A stretch of 7,018 nucleotides of DNA from Bacteroidales bacterium (GCA_028701945.1 JAQVPT010000191.1:1-7018); one strand, 5' to 3'. Shown: positions 1 to 6,769, counted from the stretch's first letter. Notes: a model not told the origin generated them from the sequence alone. Program-made: numbers and translations.

Positions 1-510
1 TGCACTTACATATTGCATACTTGCACATGTACGAACACAACGCTGACAACGGATACACTTACTGTCATCTTTAATGATAGCTGGAGAGAAATCATCAATA
101 GTATAAGTTCTTTTATCTACTAATTTAATAAAATCGTTTTCGTTTACACGATATTCGTTTGCCAATGCTTGTAATTCACATTTACCGTTTTTATAACAGC
201 TTGTACACTCTGTGTTGTGTTCAGAGAGTAAAAGCTCAATAATGTGTTTACGGGCTGTTCTAACTTTTTGACTGTTAGTAAAAATTTCCATTCCTTCAGA
301 TACCGGTGTTGCACAAGCTGCAGGTAGTGCTTTTGCACCTTTTTGCTCAACTACACAAACACGGCAATTGCCGGCAATACACAAGTCGGGATGTTGACAA
401 AGTGTAGGGACTCTGAAATTTAATTTTTGGGCTGCCTCTAAAATAGTTGAGCCTTCTTCTACCGTTACTGGTATATTATTAATTCTAAGATTTACTTCGT
501 ATTTTGCCAT
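1..510 (-). CDS. [FeFe]-hydrogenase-type catalytic subunit (HydA/NuoG-like), N-terminal 170 residues, cut by the window edge
   Basis: The reading frame is open without stops from the ATG at 510 to base 1, giving the first 170 residues. Three Fe-S modules are visible in order. A [2Fe-2S] plant-type ferredoxin domain has Cys38, Cys49, Cys52 and Cys66. A His-ligated [4Fe-4S] site has His98, Cys102, Cys105 and Cys111 (HxxxCxxCxxxxxC). The first half of a ferredoxin-like domain has CIRCQRCVRTC (Cys152, 155, 158, 162). This layout is shared by multimeric [FeFe] hydrogenase HydA/HndD, NuoG and some formate dehydrogenase alpha subunits. The NGKCELQ context after the His site is closer, from memory, to hydrogenases than to the GGEC[DE]LQD usual in NuoG. 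A free-standing E-F-G order without nuoD before it argues against complex I. It starts 26 bases after the NuoF-like gene, so it is in the same operon. The inferred role is the cytoplasmic hydrogen-evolving or hydrogen-consuming subunit fed by the diaphorase pair. The H-cluster motifs lie beyond the window, so formate dehydrogenase is not excluded. Confidence 0.85.
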   Translation of the reverse strand, partial: MAKYEVNLRINNIPVTVEEGSTILEAAQKLNFRVPTLCQHPDLCIAGNCRVCVVEQKGAKALPAACATPVSEGMEIFTNSQKVRTARKHIIELLLSEHNTECTSCYKNGKCELQALANEYRVNENDFIKLVDKRTYTIDDFSPAIIKDDSKCIRCQRCVRTCASMQYVSA

Positions 511-536
511 TTTGTTTTTATTAAATGGTTTGTAAA

Positions 537-1703
537 TTAGTAAATGATCTCTTCTCTAAAATTATCAACAATTGATGTAAAAGGATTTGCTACGCTTTGT
601 CCTAGTCCACATTTCGCGGATAACTTCATTGTTTCGGCTAAATTCTTCAGACTATCTAAGTATGAAGGGTGTTTTTCGCCACGCTTTACAGCTTCGATGC
701 CATGCAGCAACTGCTGACAACCAATACGGCAAGGAGTACATTGTCCGCATGATTCTTCAGCAAAAAACTCCAGATAATCTTTAAGCACATTATACATCGA
801 ACGTGTACTATTAAAAAGCATCATTGAACCTCCAGTAGGAACACCTTCATAACCGATAATCATATCAGCAAACTTCTTACGAGGCACACATATTCCTGAG
901 GCACCACCGACTTGAACTGCTTTAGTGTCGCCGTCACCAAAGTCGTTAACAAAATCTGCGACAGTCATTCCAAGTTCTAGCTCATAAATACCGGCATTAG
1001 GAGTATCTCCCGATACAGAGAAAACTTTTGACCCTCTTGAATCTTGTGTTCCCATCTGCTTAAAACTACTGGCACCGTATTTCATTATCATTGTAGCATA
1101 CACCAAAGTTTCTACATTATTGATAACAGTTGGCTTGCCAAATAAACCGGCTACTGTAGGATACGGTGGTTTATTTCTTGGTTCTCCTCTTTTACCTTCG
1201 ATTGACTCAAACAATGCACTTTCTTCACCACAGATATACGCACCTGCTCCAGAACGAATTTCAATAGTAAAGTCAAAGTCTTTCTCTTTAATCATTGCAT
1301 TGAACACGTCAAGTTTTTCGTTCAGTTTTTTTAATAAGAAATTATACTCGGCTCTTATATACAAATAACCTACTTTTGCACCAATAGCATATCCAGCAAT
1401 TGTCATACCTGCGAAAACTTTTGCTGGTACAGTGTCAAGAATTTCTCTATCTTTAAAAGTCCCTGGTTCGCCTTCGTCTGCATTACAAACAATATACTTA
1501 TCAAAAGAATCTTCGGCTTTTGTAAATTTCCACTTTAGACCTGTTGGGAATCCAGCTCCACCTCTTCCTTTAAGACCAGAATCAATCATCTCCATAATGA
1601 TATCATCTTGAGACATAGCTCTAGCCTTATCAAGGACGGTTGTCGCACATGTTCCGTCATTTTCAAATATTAGGTCAACTTTTGTTAATCTTTTGTTTTC
1701 CAT
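537..1703 (-). CDS. NADH-binding flavoprotein subunit of a hydrogenase-type diaphorase (HydB/NuoF-like, 51-kDa family)
   Basis: This subunit should bind FMN and NAD(H) and pass electrons to a [4Fe-4S] cluster. Numbered from the ATG at 1703 (388 residues), it shows the glycine-rich GRGGAGFPTGLKW at 46-58, NADEGEPGTFKDRE at 74-87, GAGAYICGEESAL at 152-164, and PTVINNVET at 191-199. The terminal [4Fe-4S] ligands are Cys319, Cys322, Cys325 (SCGQCTPC) and Cys365 (CGLG). All are canonical for the NuoF family. An in-frame TTG at 1727 would add eight residues, but I prefer the ATG because it is the stronger start and the extra residues are not conserved-looking. The protein is the bare NuoF core. It lacks the N-terminal thioredoxin-like [2Fe-2S] domain and the C-terminal two-[4Fe-4S] ferredoxin domain found in bifurcating HydB of about 600 residues. 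It lies 33 bases after the NuoE-like gene and 26 before the HydA-like gene, so it is part of a three-gene operon. The family is certain; the hydrogenase assignment comes from context. Confidence 0.93.
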   Translation of the reverse strand: MENKRLTKVDLIFENDGTCATTVLDKARAMSQDDIIMEMIDSGLKGRGGAGFPTGLKWKFTKAEDSFDKYIVCNADEGEPGTFKDREILDTVPAKVFAGMTIAGYAIGAKVGYLYIRAEYNFLLKKLNEKLDVFNAMIKEKDFDFTIEIRSGAGAYICGEESALFESIEGKRGEPRNKPPYPTVAGLFGKPTVINNVETLVYATMIMKYGASSFKQMGTQDSRGSKVFSVSGDTPNAGIYELELGMTVADFVNDFGDGDTKAVQVGGASGICVPRKKFADMIIGYEGVPTGGSMMLFNSTRSMYNVLKDYLEFFAEESCGQCTPCRIGCQQLLHGIEAVKRGEKHPSYLDSLKNLAETMKLSAKCGLGQSVANPFTSIVDNFREEIIY

Positions 1704-1736
1704 TTTCAAAATTTTAATTTTTAACAATAAAGTAAA

Positions 1737-2201
1737 CTACTTAGCAATATACTCTGCAATAATTGCAATTGCTTTCTCTGGAGTCAATTCAGGATAGACC
1801 TCATCATTGATTAACATCACAGGACCTTTATGACACCACCCCATACAATTAGCTTGCAATAGGGTGAACTTCTTGTCGGTTGTAGTTTCTCCTAGTTTAA
1901 CACTTAAAGTTTTCTCCAAAGTTTCGATAATATCATCTTTACCGGCCATGTGGCAGGAGATTGTTTTACAAACCCTGATTACGTACTTGCCTCTAGGCAC
2001 TACATCGAGAAATGTGTAAAAAGTAGCCGTCCCATAAACATCGGCTGCAGATAAGTTCAAAGCTTCCGCGACCAAAAGTAATTCATCCTCAGTAATGTAG
2101 TTCTTGTCTGCTACAATTCCCTGAAGGATTGGCATGAGAGCATGGCGCTCTTTCCCGAATTTCTCAATCTTTTCATTGATAATTACATTTACATCTGTCA
2201 T
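1737..2201 (-). CDS. [2Fe-2S] thioredoxin-like diaphorase subunit (HydC/NuoE-like, 24-kDa family)
   Basis: This is a complete 154-residue protein starting at an ATG and ending in TAG, a normal length for the NuoE/HydC family. The N-terminal helical part (about 1-65) includes the family signature VYGTATFYTF at 55-64. The thioredoxin-like half carries the [2Fe-2S] ligands Cys78 and Cys83 (CKTISC) and Cys119 and Cys123 (CMGWC), with the usual spacing. It would pair with the NuoF-like protein and relay electrons in the cytoplasm between FMN and the other Fe-S centres. It is the first gene of the operon; a 395-base noncoding stretch lies upstream and no other nuo gene precedes it. That context favours a stand-alone hydrogenase or formate dehydrogenase module over respiratory complex I. 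No Shine-Dalgarno sequence precedes the start, as is normal in Bacteroidota. Confidence 0.93.
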   Translation of the reverse strand: MTDVNVIINEKIEKFGKERHALMPILQGIVADKNYITEDELLLVAEALNLSAADVYGTATFYTFLDVVPRGKYVIRVCKTISCHMAGKDDIIETLEKTLSVKLGETTTDKKFTLLQANCMGWCHKGPVMLINDEVYPELTPEKAIAIIAEYIAK

Positions 2202-2596
2202 TTTTATTCGGTTTTAATTAATATTGCTTGTTAATAAATTCACAATGTTAATAAAATAACAATAACGCTTAAAATTGTTCTCTTATATTGTTGTTCTAAA
2301 GATATTTTCTCAAATCCTCGTTAAACATGATATTAATCAGTAATTCAAATTTGGAGATAGACTAATTCTAAATAAAATATCTAATAAAGTACTGAATATC
2401 AACTATCAAACTAATACTATCTAAATAACATGTTGTAGAATAGTTTTAGGTTTAAACTATTATCTTTCAGATATTCAATAATACAAAGTATCGCACGACA
2501 AATAAAAATTGAAGAAATTCCAAGTATTTGTATTATTTTGTTGGTCAAAGTATTATTAAGAAATGGGTCAAGGAACTCATATCAATATCGTTTCCC
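2202..2596. other. AT-rich noncoding gap between the barrel gene and the hydrogenase operon
   Basis: No convincing gene is present on either strand. The gap must hold the 3' end of the peptidase-xseA-barrel unit and the promoter and leader of the hydrogenase operon. I see no GC-rich hairpin with a T-run after the barrel gene, so no terminator can be called. A weak minus-strand match to the Bacteroidota -7 box TAnnTTTG (TATCTTTA, 2304 down to 2297) lies about 95 bases before the NuoE-like start. Its last base is wrong and no clear -33 TTTG sits at the right distance. The octamer CAAAGTAT occurs twice on the plus strand (2485 and 2545 regions), with no known meaning. Confidence 0.7.
2393..2477. 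repeat. Nested inverted repeats in the hydrogenase upstream region
   Basis: A perfect 8-bp inverted repeat, AATAGTTT (2439-2446) and AAACTATT (2454-2461), has a 7-base loop. It lies inside a second perfect 8-bp pair, TGAATATC (2393-2400) and GATATTCA (2470-2477). The arms are AT-rich, so a chance origin or a weak structure is possible. Because the region is upstream of the hydrogenase operon, a regulatory site or leader structure is a reasonable but unproven reading. Confidence 0.35.
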
Positions 2597-3298
2597 TTAA
2601 TCATAATATCCATAAGTAACCGGAATCCCAATTCGTATTCCAAGCCCAAAAACAAGTGGGCGATGTTTGGGATGATAATCTACATCTACATTGTAAATAT
2701 TATTGATGCCATGCATATATTTCACATCTGCAAAAACGATAAAATTTGGCTTAAAGCGGTATTCTACACCACCTCCAATATATACTCCAAAATTAAGTTT
2801 TTTATAATATTCGGTATTTTCCCAATTAATGTTTACAAATTCTCCATCTTTCAAAAGACTGGAAACCTCAGGACAATATAAGCTTTGTTTTAATAAAATA
2901 TCAATATCTATTCCTGCTGAAAGATAAATATTAAATTTGTTTCTGCCGAGATTGTAATTAACCCCTAATGGAATATTCAAATATTTAAATTTAAAATCGG
3001 TATCAAGTTCACCGATAAGAACATCGTTAGTGTTGACATATGTTACTTGAGCCACATAGCCTTTTTGAATAAAGCCTATTCCTGTGCTAAAGCTAAATTC
3101 ACGATTGGGTTGCAGCCAAAACTTTACTCCAAAAGCACTTCCCATTAATGGTGTTGTATTTGGATACCCCATTATTTTTGCGTAACTCGCTCCTCCCCAA
3201 GCTCCTGCATAAAAGGTAGAATCTGTTTTAACTTTCCATGCATAAGTATTGAGAACCAAGGCTGATAATATTACAAGTATAAGTAGCTTTTTCCTCAT
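2597..3298 (-). CDS. Small outer-membrane beta-barrel protein (PorT-like family)
   Basis: The frame extends upstream, but I choose the ATG at 3298 because it gives a clean signal peptide: MRKK, a hydrophobic stretch from residues 5 to 16, and a likely signal peptidase I cut after NTYA (residue 20). It also avoids overlap with xseA. The 233-residue product has alternating-residue amphipathic strands separated by polar turns, for example near 54-63, 105-117, 121-131, 166-181, 184-194 and 214-226. The YLNIPLGVNY and GVYIGGGVEYRF segments are typical of the Bacteroidota outer-membrane barrel domain related to PorT. It is therefore probably an eight-strand or similar barrel in the outer membrane. 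The cargo or partner is unknown; the PorT resemblance is a fold-family statement and does not show a role in secretion. Its start lies 1 base after the xseA stop, so the two are almost certainly cotranscribed and perhaps translationally coupled. Confidence 0.82.
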   Translation of the reverse strand: MRKKLLILVILSALVLNTYAWKVKTDSTFYAGAWGGASYAKIMGYPNTTPLMGSAFGVKFWLQPNREFSFSTGIGFIQKGYVAQVTYVNTNDVLIGELDTDFKFKYLNIPLGVNYNLGRNKFNIYLSAGIDIDILLKQSLYCPEVSSLLKDGEFVNINWENTEYYKKLNFGVYIGGGVEYRFKPNFIVFADVKYMHGINNIYNVDVDYHPKHRPLVFGLGIRIGIPVTYGYYD

Positions 3299-3299
3299 A

Positions 3300-4706
3300 T
3301 TATTTTTTCTTTTTTGTTCCTTTGGCAGTTGCAGAATCAATCGCGGTGATTTTACTCAAAATCTTTTTCTGTGATGTTATTGTCTCAATACTATCGCCAA
3401 TTTTAAAGTTATTGTTTTTTTCGATTATCTTACCATTGTATTTTGTTATTGAAAAGCCTCTATTTAAAACGTTTACAGGATCGACTAAGCGGATATTTTG
3501 CTCGTACATATCAATAACATTTAAGCCTCTACTAATTACAGTCTTAGCAGAGTTTACAAGCTTTGCATTCAGATTAAATAAATTATTGTCTTCTTGTGTT
3601 ATTTTAATTTTTGGAGTAGAAGATAACCTATTGCGATTATTAAGTAACCTAATATTTTCTTCTTTTAGCTTAGTTTTAGCAAGATTATTTACCCGATAAA
3701 AAAGCTGATTGCAATAATCTAATTTTGTTGATATTATATTTTTTGTTCTATTAATTCCAATACTAATATTCGTAATATATGCTTGATTAGTTTTAATAAA
3801 ATCTTTTGCGAGGACAAAGATATCTTCGCCTATTTCAATAATATTCGATTCAAACATCAAGTTATGATCAATCAAAAATTCGGCAACCGCAGTTGGAGTT
3901 TTCAATTTTGTATGAGCCACCATATCGCAAACAGATTCATCTCGTTCGTGCCCTATTCCAGTAATTACGGGAATAGGGAATTGCGTTATTAAGTATGCAA
4001 TATTATAATTATCAAAAACACTAAGATCACTTTTCGCTCCTCCCCCTCTCAAAATAGCAATAAGATCGAATTCTGTATCATCTTCGAAAACTTTGTTAAT
4101 AGCTTTTGTTACAGTTTCTTCGGTACGATTACCTTGCATATCTGCTTCAAAAAGTGTGATTAAGAATTTATAATTATATTTATTATTATTAAGTTGATTA
4201 ATGAAATCTTCGTAACCTGCTGCCCCTGATGATGAAATTACTGCAATATTTTGAACTGCCAATGGCATTTCGAGTTCTTTGTTCATATCAAAAACGCCTT
4301 CGGAAACCAATCTATCAATAATTTCTTTTTTTCGTCTTTCAAGATCGCCAAGTGTATATGCAGGATCTATATCTCTAACATTTAGCGAAAGACCATAAAG
4401 CTCATGGTAATCTACGCTTACTTTAACAAGAACTTTTAATCCAGCTTCGAGACTACTTTTGGTAATAGACTGAAAGTAAGATTCAATCATTCTAAATTGC
4501 GTTGACCATATTGTGGCTCTGGTTTTTGCAATAATCTGGTCGTAAGCTTTTGCTTTTTGAACAAATTCTATGTAACAGTGCCCACTTCGATGCCTATTAA
4601 TACTATTAATTTCTGCTACTACCCAAACTGGCGAATCAAATCTCTGTTCAATTGCAGATTTGACCATTTGGTTTAATTCTATAAGGGTTAAAGCAGAATC
4701 GGACAT
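3300..4706 (-). CDS. xseA: Exodeoxyribonuclease VII large subunit
   Basis: XseA is the catalytic subunit of exonuclease VII, which degrades single-stranded DNA from both ends in the cytoplasm. The 468-residue length fits the family. An N-terminal OB-fold DNA-binding domain covers about 5-115, with VWVVAEINSINRHRSGHCYIE-type residues from 27. The central nuclease domain shows ISSSGAAGYEDF (158-168), LRGGGAKSDLSVFD (219-232) and the signature GIGHERDESVCDMVAHTKLKTPTA across 250-273. A long helical, probably coiled-coil region (about 285-400) follows, then the conserved NVLNRGFSI (412-420) and a C-terminal beta-rich cap. The tail ends in four lysines. It starts 4 bases after the stop of the peptidase gene and ends 1 base before the barrel gene. 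The small subunit gene xseB, often next to xseA, is not in this window. Confidence 0.97.
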   Translation of the reverse strand: MSDSALTLIELNQMVKSAIEQRFDSPVWVVAEINSINRHRSGHCYIEFVQKAKAYDQIIAKTRATIWSTQFRMIESYFQSITKSSLEAGLKVLVKVSVDYHELYGLSLNVRDIDPAYTLGDLERRKKEIIDRLVSEGVFDMNKELEMPLAVQNIAVISSSGAAGYEDFINQLNNNKYNYKFLITLFEADMQGNRTEETVTKAINKVFEDDTEFDLIAILRGGGAKSDLSVFDNYNIAYLITQFPIPVITGIGHERDESVCDMVAHTKLKTPTAVAEFLIDHNLMFESNIIEIGEDIFVLAKDFIKTNQAYITNISIGINRTKNIISTKLDYCNQLFYRVNNLAKTKLKEENIRLLNNRNRLSSTPKIKITQEDNNLFNLNAKLVNSAKTVISRGLNVIDMYEQNIRLVDPVNVLNRGFSITKYNGKIIEKNNNFKIGDSIETITSQKKILSKITAIDSATAKGTKKKK

Positions 4707-4710
4707 TAAA

Positions 4711-6366
4711 TTAATATTTTATCAGTTTCTCAGAAAATCTACTATTATTTAAACTAATAGTAATAATATAGGTGCCTGGTTTAAAGTTTTGCAAATCGTC
4801 AATTTTAAGAATAGTGTCTTTTTCTGTGGCAGTATGTTCCATCCATAAGTATGTCATGCGTCCGTTAATGTCTAGAATAGAGATTTCGATGGAATCACCT
4901 GGATTATTATTAAATTGAATTGAAAAGTCGTTATTAAAAGGATTTGGAAAGATAGAGCAGCTATTATTAGGTGCTTTATATTCGCCAATATCAAGAATGG
5001 TTATAGCGTGTTCAAAATTAGGTATTCCATAGCCGAGATAGACGGTTGGAGTATTATACAAATGACCGGATTGCCTTGCAGCTTCTATAATTTGCATATT
5101 AGTTTTGTTGGGAAATTTTTGCCAAAGACAGGCTATCATTCCAGATAAAAGGGGAGCAGAAAAAGAAGTTCCATTTCCTGTTCCTATTGAGCCGTCAGTA
5201 TTTTGGTTATATGTTCCACCTCCCATTGCAACAAGATCGGGTTTTACTCTTCCGTCATAACTTGGCCCAATAGAGCTAAAAGCCGCATAATTTCCGTCAG
5301 GCCAAACTGCTCCTGCAGTAATAATACTATCTGCATCACCCGGAGCTGCTATCCATGGATGTACTGCATCTTCGCCACTATTTGCTGCTGCTGCAACAAC
5401 AATCATCCCTTTACGTGAAGCAATAGTTGCTGCAGAACTAATTATTGCGTGTCTGCCGTCCAAAGTTTCGTAAGTATGACTAAATTCTGGAGTATCAAAA
5501 TTAACATATCCCAACGAAACACTAATAATATCAGTTCCCAAACTATCGGCATATTCGGCTGCTGATATCCAATTTAATTCTTCAATAAATGTTTCAGAAG
5601 CTGGGTCTTCGGACATTAACAATAAATATGTTGCCATAGGTGCCGATCCAACTAAGTTACCAGGATAGTTTGCCGCCAAAATTGATAATACTCTCATACC
5701 ATGAGTACTGAAATTATTTACAGAGTCTCCGCCATGTACAAAATTTCTTGTTGCAAGTACTCTATTCTCATTATAAAGAGAATCGAAAGACGGAAGATTT
5801 GGAAATCCAGTAAACCCTGCATCAGTAACAGCTATCATCATACCCTCACCACGATAACCCTCGTTATGTAATTTGTGTGCATTTGTCATTTTAATCTGAA
5901 CAGCACAATCTCCATAATTATAATAGTCAGATTTTTCTTTTCGGGGATTCGTCTCACGTATTTTTTTATATCGCTGATTAACTTCACGTGTTTCGCCTTC
6001 GGGATATGGCTTATATTTCATTGAATTGCTCACAAAACCCAAATATGATATAGAGTCAATAAGCAACGTATCAAGTGTATAAACAGTTGCTGAATTAAAC
6101 CATTTTGAAGTATTAATAACCCTTAACCCCAGAGCATTCAAAGAATCAACATAAGTTTGCGTTACAGGCAAATCGTTTTCCGATAATAATATTCCCTGAT
6201 TTGCTCTACGTTGTAAAGACCTTGCAGTAAGAAAATCTTCTGGATTATCAAGACTGTATCCATTATTGTTTTTGTCGGTAAACTCAATATAATATTTATT
6301 AGGGGCTACTTGTGCATAAAGCATAGTTCCTAAAAATATCATTAAAATTGCAAGTTGTGTTTTCAT
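4711..6366 (-). CDS. Secreted subtilisin-like (S8) serine peptidase with T9SS C-terminal sorting domain
   Basis: This is a complete 551-residue exported protease. A signal peptide (1-18, cut after LYA) is followed by an N-terminal pro-region of about 130 residues of the kind found in Bacteroidota S8 enzymes. The catalytic domain (about 150-458) has all expected residues: Asp182 in VTDAGF, His222 in STHGMRV, oxyanion Asn329 in AAAANSGE, and Ser401 in GNGTSFSAP. Residues about 470-551 form a type A T9SS sorting domain, with SIFPNPFNNDF at 471-481, a GTYIITI strand (531-537) and the ending EKLIKY. It should pass the inner membrane by Sec, cross the outer membrane by T9SS, lose the C-terminal domain, and be attached to the surface or released. 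The natural substrate is unknown. It is the first gene of a unit with xseA and the barrel gene. A candidate promoter and palindrome lie 40-60 bases upstream. The family and secretion route are well supported. Confidence 0.95.
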   Translation of the reverse strand: MKTQLAILMIFLGTMLYAQVAPNKYYIEFTDKNNNGYSLDNPEDFLTARSLQRRANQGILLSENDLPVTQTYVDSLNALGLRVINTSKWFNSATVYTLDTLLIDSISYLGFVSNSMKYKPYPEGETREVNQRYKKIRETNPRKEKSDYYNYGDCAVQIKMTNAHKLHNEGYRGEGMMIAVTDAGFTGFPNLPSFDSLYNENRVLATRNFVHGGDSVNNFSTHGMRVLSILAANYPGNLVGSAPMATYLLLMSEDPASETFIEELNWISAAEYADSLGTDIISVSLGYVNFDTPEFSHTYETLDGRHAIISSAATIASRKGMIVVAAAANSGEDAVHPWIAAPGDADSIITAGAVWPDGNYAAFSSIGPSYDGRVKPDLVAMGGGTYNQNTDGSIGTGNGTSFSAPLLSGMIACLWQKFPNKTNMQIIEAARQSGHLYNTPTVYLGYGIPNFEHAITILDIGEYKAPNNSCSIFPNPFNNDFSIQFNNNPGDSIEISILDINGRMTYLWMEHTATEKDTILKIDDLQNFKPGTYIITISLNNSRFSEKLIKY

Positions 6367-6404
6367 CGTTTTTGTTTAATAAACCCAAATTAATTATAAA
6401 TGTT

Positions 6405-6425
6405 GCATTGAACAATGCGAAGGTA
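6405..6425 (-). promoter_or_regulatory. Candidate Bacteroidota promoter with a palindrome at the start site, for the peptidase operon
   Basis: On the minus strand TACCTTCG (6425 down to 6418) matches the Bacteroidota -7 box TAnnTTTG at all but one position. It is followed by CA, as in many promoters of this phylum. Transcription would then begin near 6410, leaving a leader of about 45 bases before the ATG at 6366. No TTTG is visible at the usual -33 distance, so the promoter is tentative. A perfect 14-base inverted repeat, GCATTGAACAATGC (6405-6418), overlaps the expected start point. It could be an operator for a dimeric repressor or a small 5'-leader hairpin. Confidence 0.4.
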
Positions 6426-6631
6426 ATAAGATTTTGGGGAATTTTACATTTTGCTTATATTTTTTGATTGTGATTATTTAATTTCTTTCCATTGTTTGGA
6501 ATAATAGGTTGCTAAAAAACAAGACGTTAGCATTGCATTTACCACCTACAAGATTTGTATTGTCAAGGTTAAAATTACATCTCATTAAAACCAGATTTAC
6601 AAATAAGCTATAATTGTAATATTAGTAAGCT

Positions 6632-6717
6632 GCCCTTTAAGGGCGAAGACTTCAGATAGTTCTGAGAAACGAGGCGTTGTATCGTTTTGAAGTAAATCAG
6701 ACTTTCAGCCTGATTTA
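6632..6717. repeat. Cluster of four adjacent perfect inverted repeats (REP-like element or structured RNA)
   Basis: Four hairpins follow each other in 86 bases. The first is GCCCTTTAAGGGC (6632-6644). The second is TCAGA (6652-6656) with TCTGA (6661-6665). The third is AAACGA (6667-6672) with TCGTTT (6682-6687) and a 9-base loop. The fourth is TAAATCAG (6693-6700) with CTGATTTA (6710-6717) and a 9-base loop. All arms pair perfectly, and the spacers between hairpins are only 7, 1 and 5 bases. The unit is noncoding and richer in GC than its flanks. It resembles dispersed palindromic intergenic elements known in bacteria (REP/BIME type, often moved by IS200-like transposases). A structured RNA is the main alternative. 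No transposase is present here. Confidence 0.55.
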
Positions 6718-6744
6718 AAACTTACAGGATTTTTGTTAAAAGGT

Positions 6745-6766
6745 AAAATCGAAATATTTAGATTTT
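6745..6766 (-). terminator. Weak terminator-like stem after the upstream partial gene
   Basis: AAAATC (6745-6750) and GATTTT (6761-6766) form a 6-bp stem with a 10-base loop, starting 3 bases beyond the stop codon of the partial gene. The stem is almost all A-T, and only a short T-run follows on the minus strand. Its position fits a terminator but its strength does not, so this is a low-confidence call. Confidence 0.25.
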
Positions 6767-6769
6767 TTA

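Larger units (their letters stand above)
6367..6769. other. Noncoding gap upstream of the peptidase operon
   Basis: No convincing coding frame exists on either strand. The half near the peptidase holds a candidate promoter and palindrome (6405-6425) and a small perfect hairpin, TTCCA (6487-6491) with TGGAA (6497-6501). The half near the upstream gene holds a dense hairpin cluster (6632-6717) and a weak terminator-like stem (6745-6766). The cluster is visibly richer in G and C than the AT-rich surroundings, which suggests a distinct element and not ordinary spacer. Confidence 0.75.

Noticed and set aside
144..350. Minus-strand open frame of 68 codons
   Set aside because: It is a shifted-frame shadow of the HydA-like gene, whose own frame (510 to 1) has all the Fe-S cysteines in the right places.
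587..1368. Plus-strand open frames opposite the NuoF-like gene
   Set aside because: They are antisense to a strongly conserved gene and their products show no recognisable family features.
1704..1727. Eight-residue N-terminal extension of the NuoF-like gene from a TTG
   Set aside because: A normal ATG lies at 1703, and the extra residues look like translated AT-rich spacer.
2202..2596. CRISPR array, tRNA, rRNA or riboswitch in the noncoding gap
   Set aside because: No regularly spaced direct repeats, no tRNA-like cloverleaf arms and no known riboswitch core could be seen by eye.
2528..2881. Plus-strand frame of 117 codons
   Set aside because: It is mostly antisense to the barrel gene, and its hydrophobic Ile/Lys-rich product is typical of AT-rich antisense sequence.
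3299..3340. Fourteen-residue upstream extension of the barrel gene overlapping xseA
   Set aside because: It would hide the clear signal peptide starting at the ATG at 3298 and overlap the xseA tail.
3322..3992. Plus-strand frames opposite xseA
   Set aside because: Antisense shadows of a confidently identified gene.
5203..5418. Cys-rich plus-strand frame of 71 codons
   Set aside because: It is antisense to the catalytic domain of the S8 peptidase; the cysteines come from the complement of Ala/Ala-Asn-rich codons.
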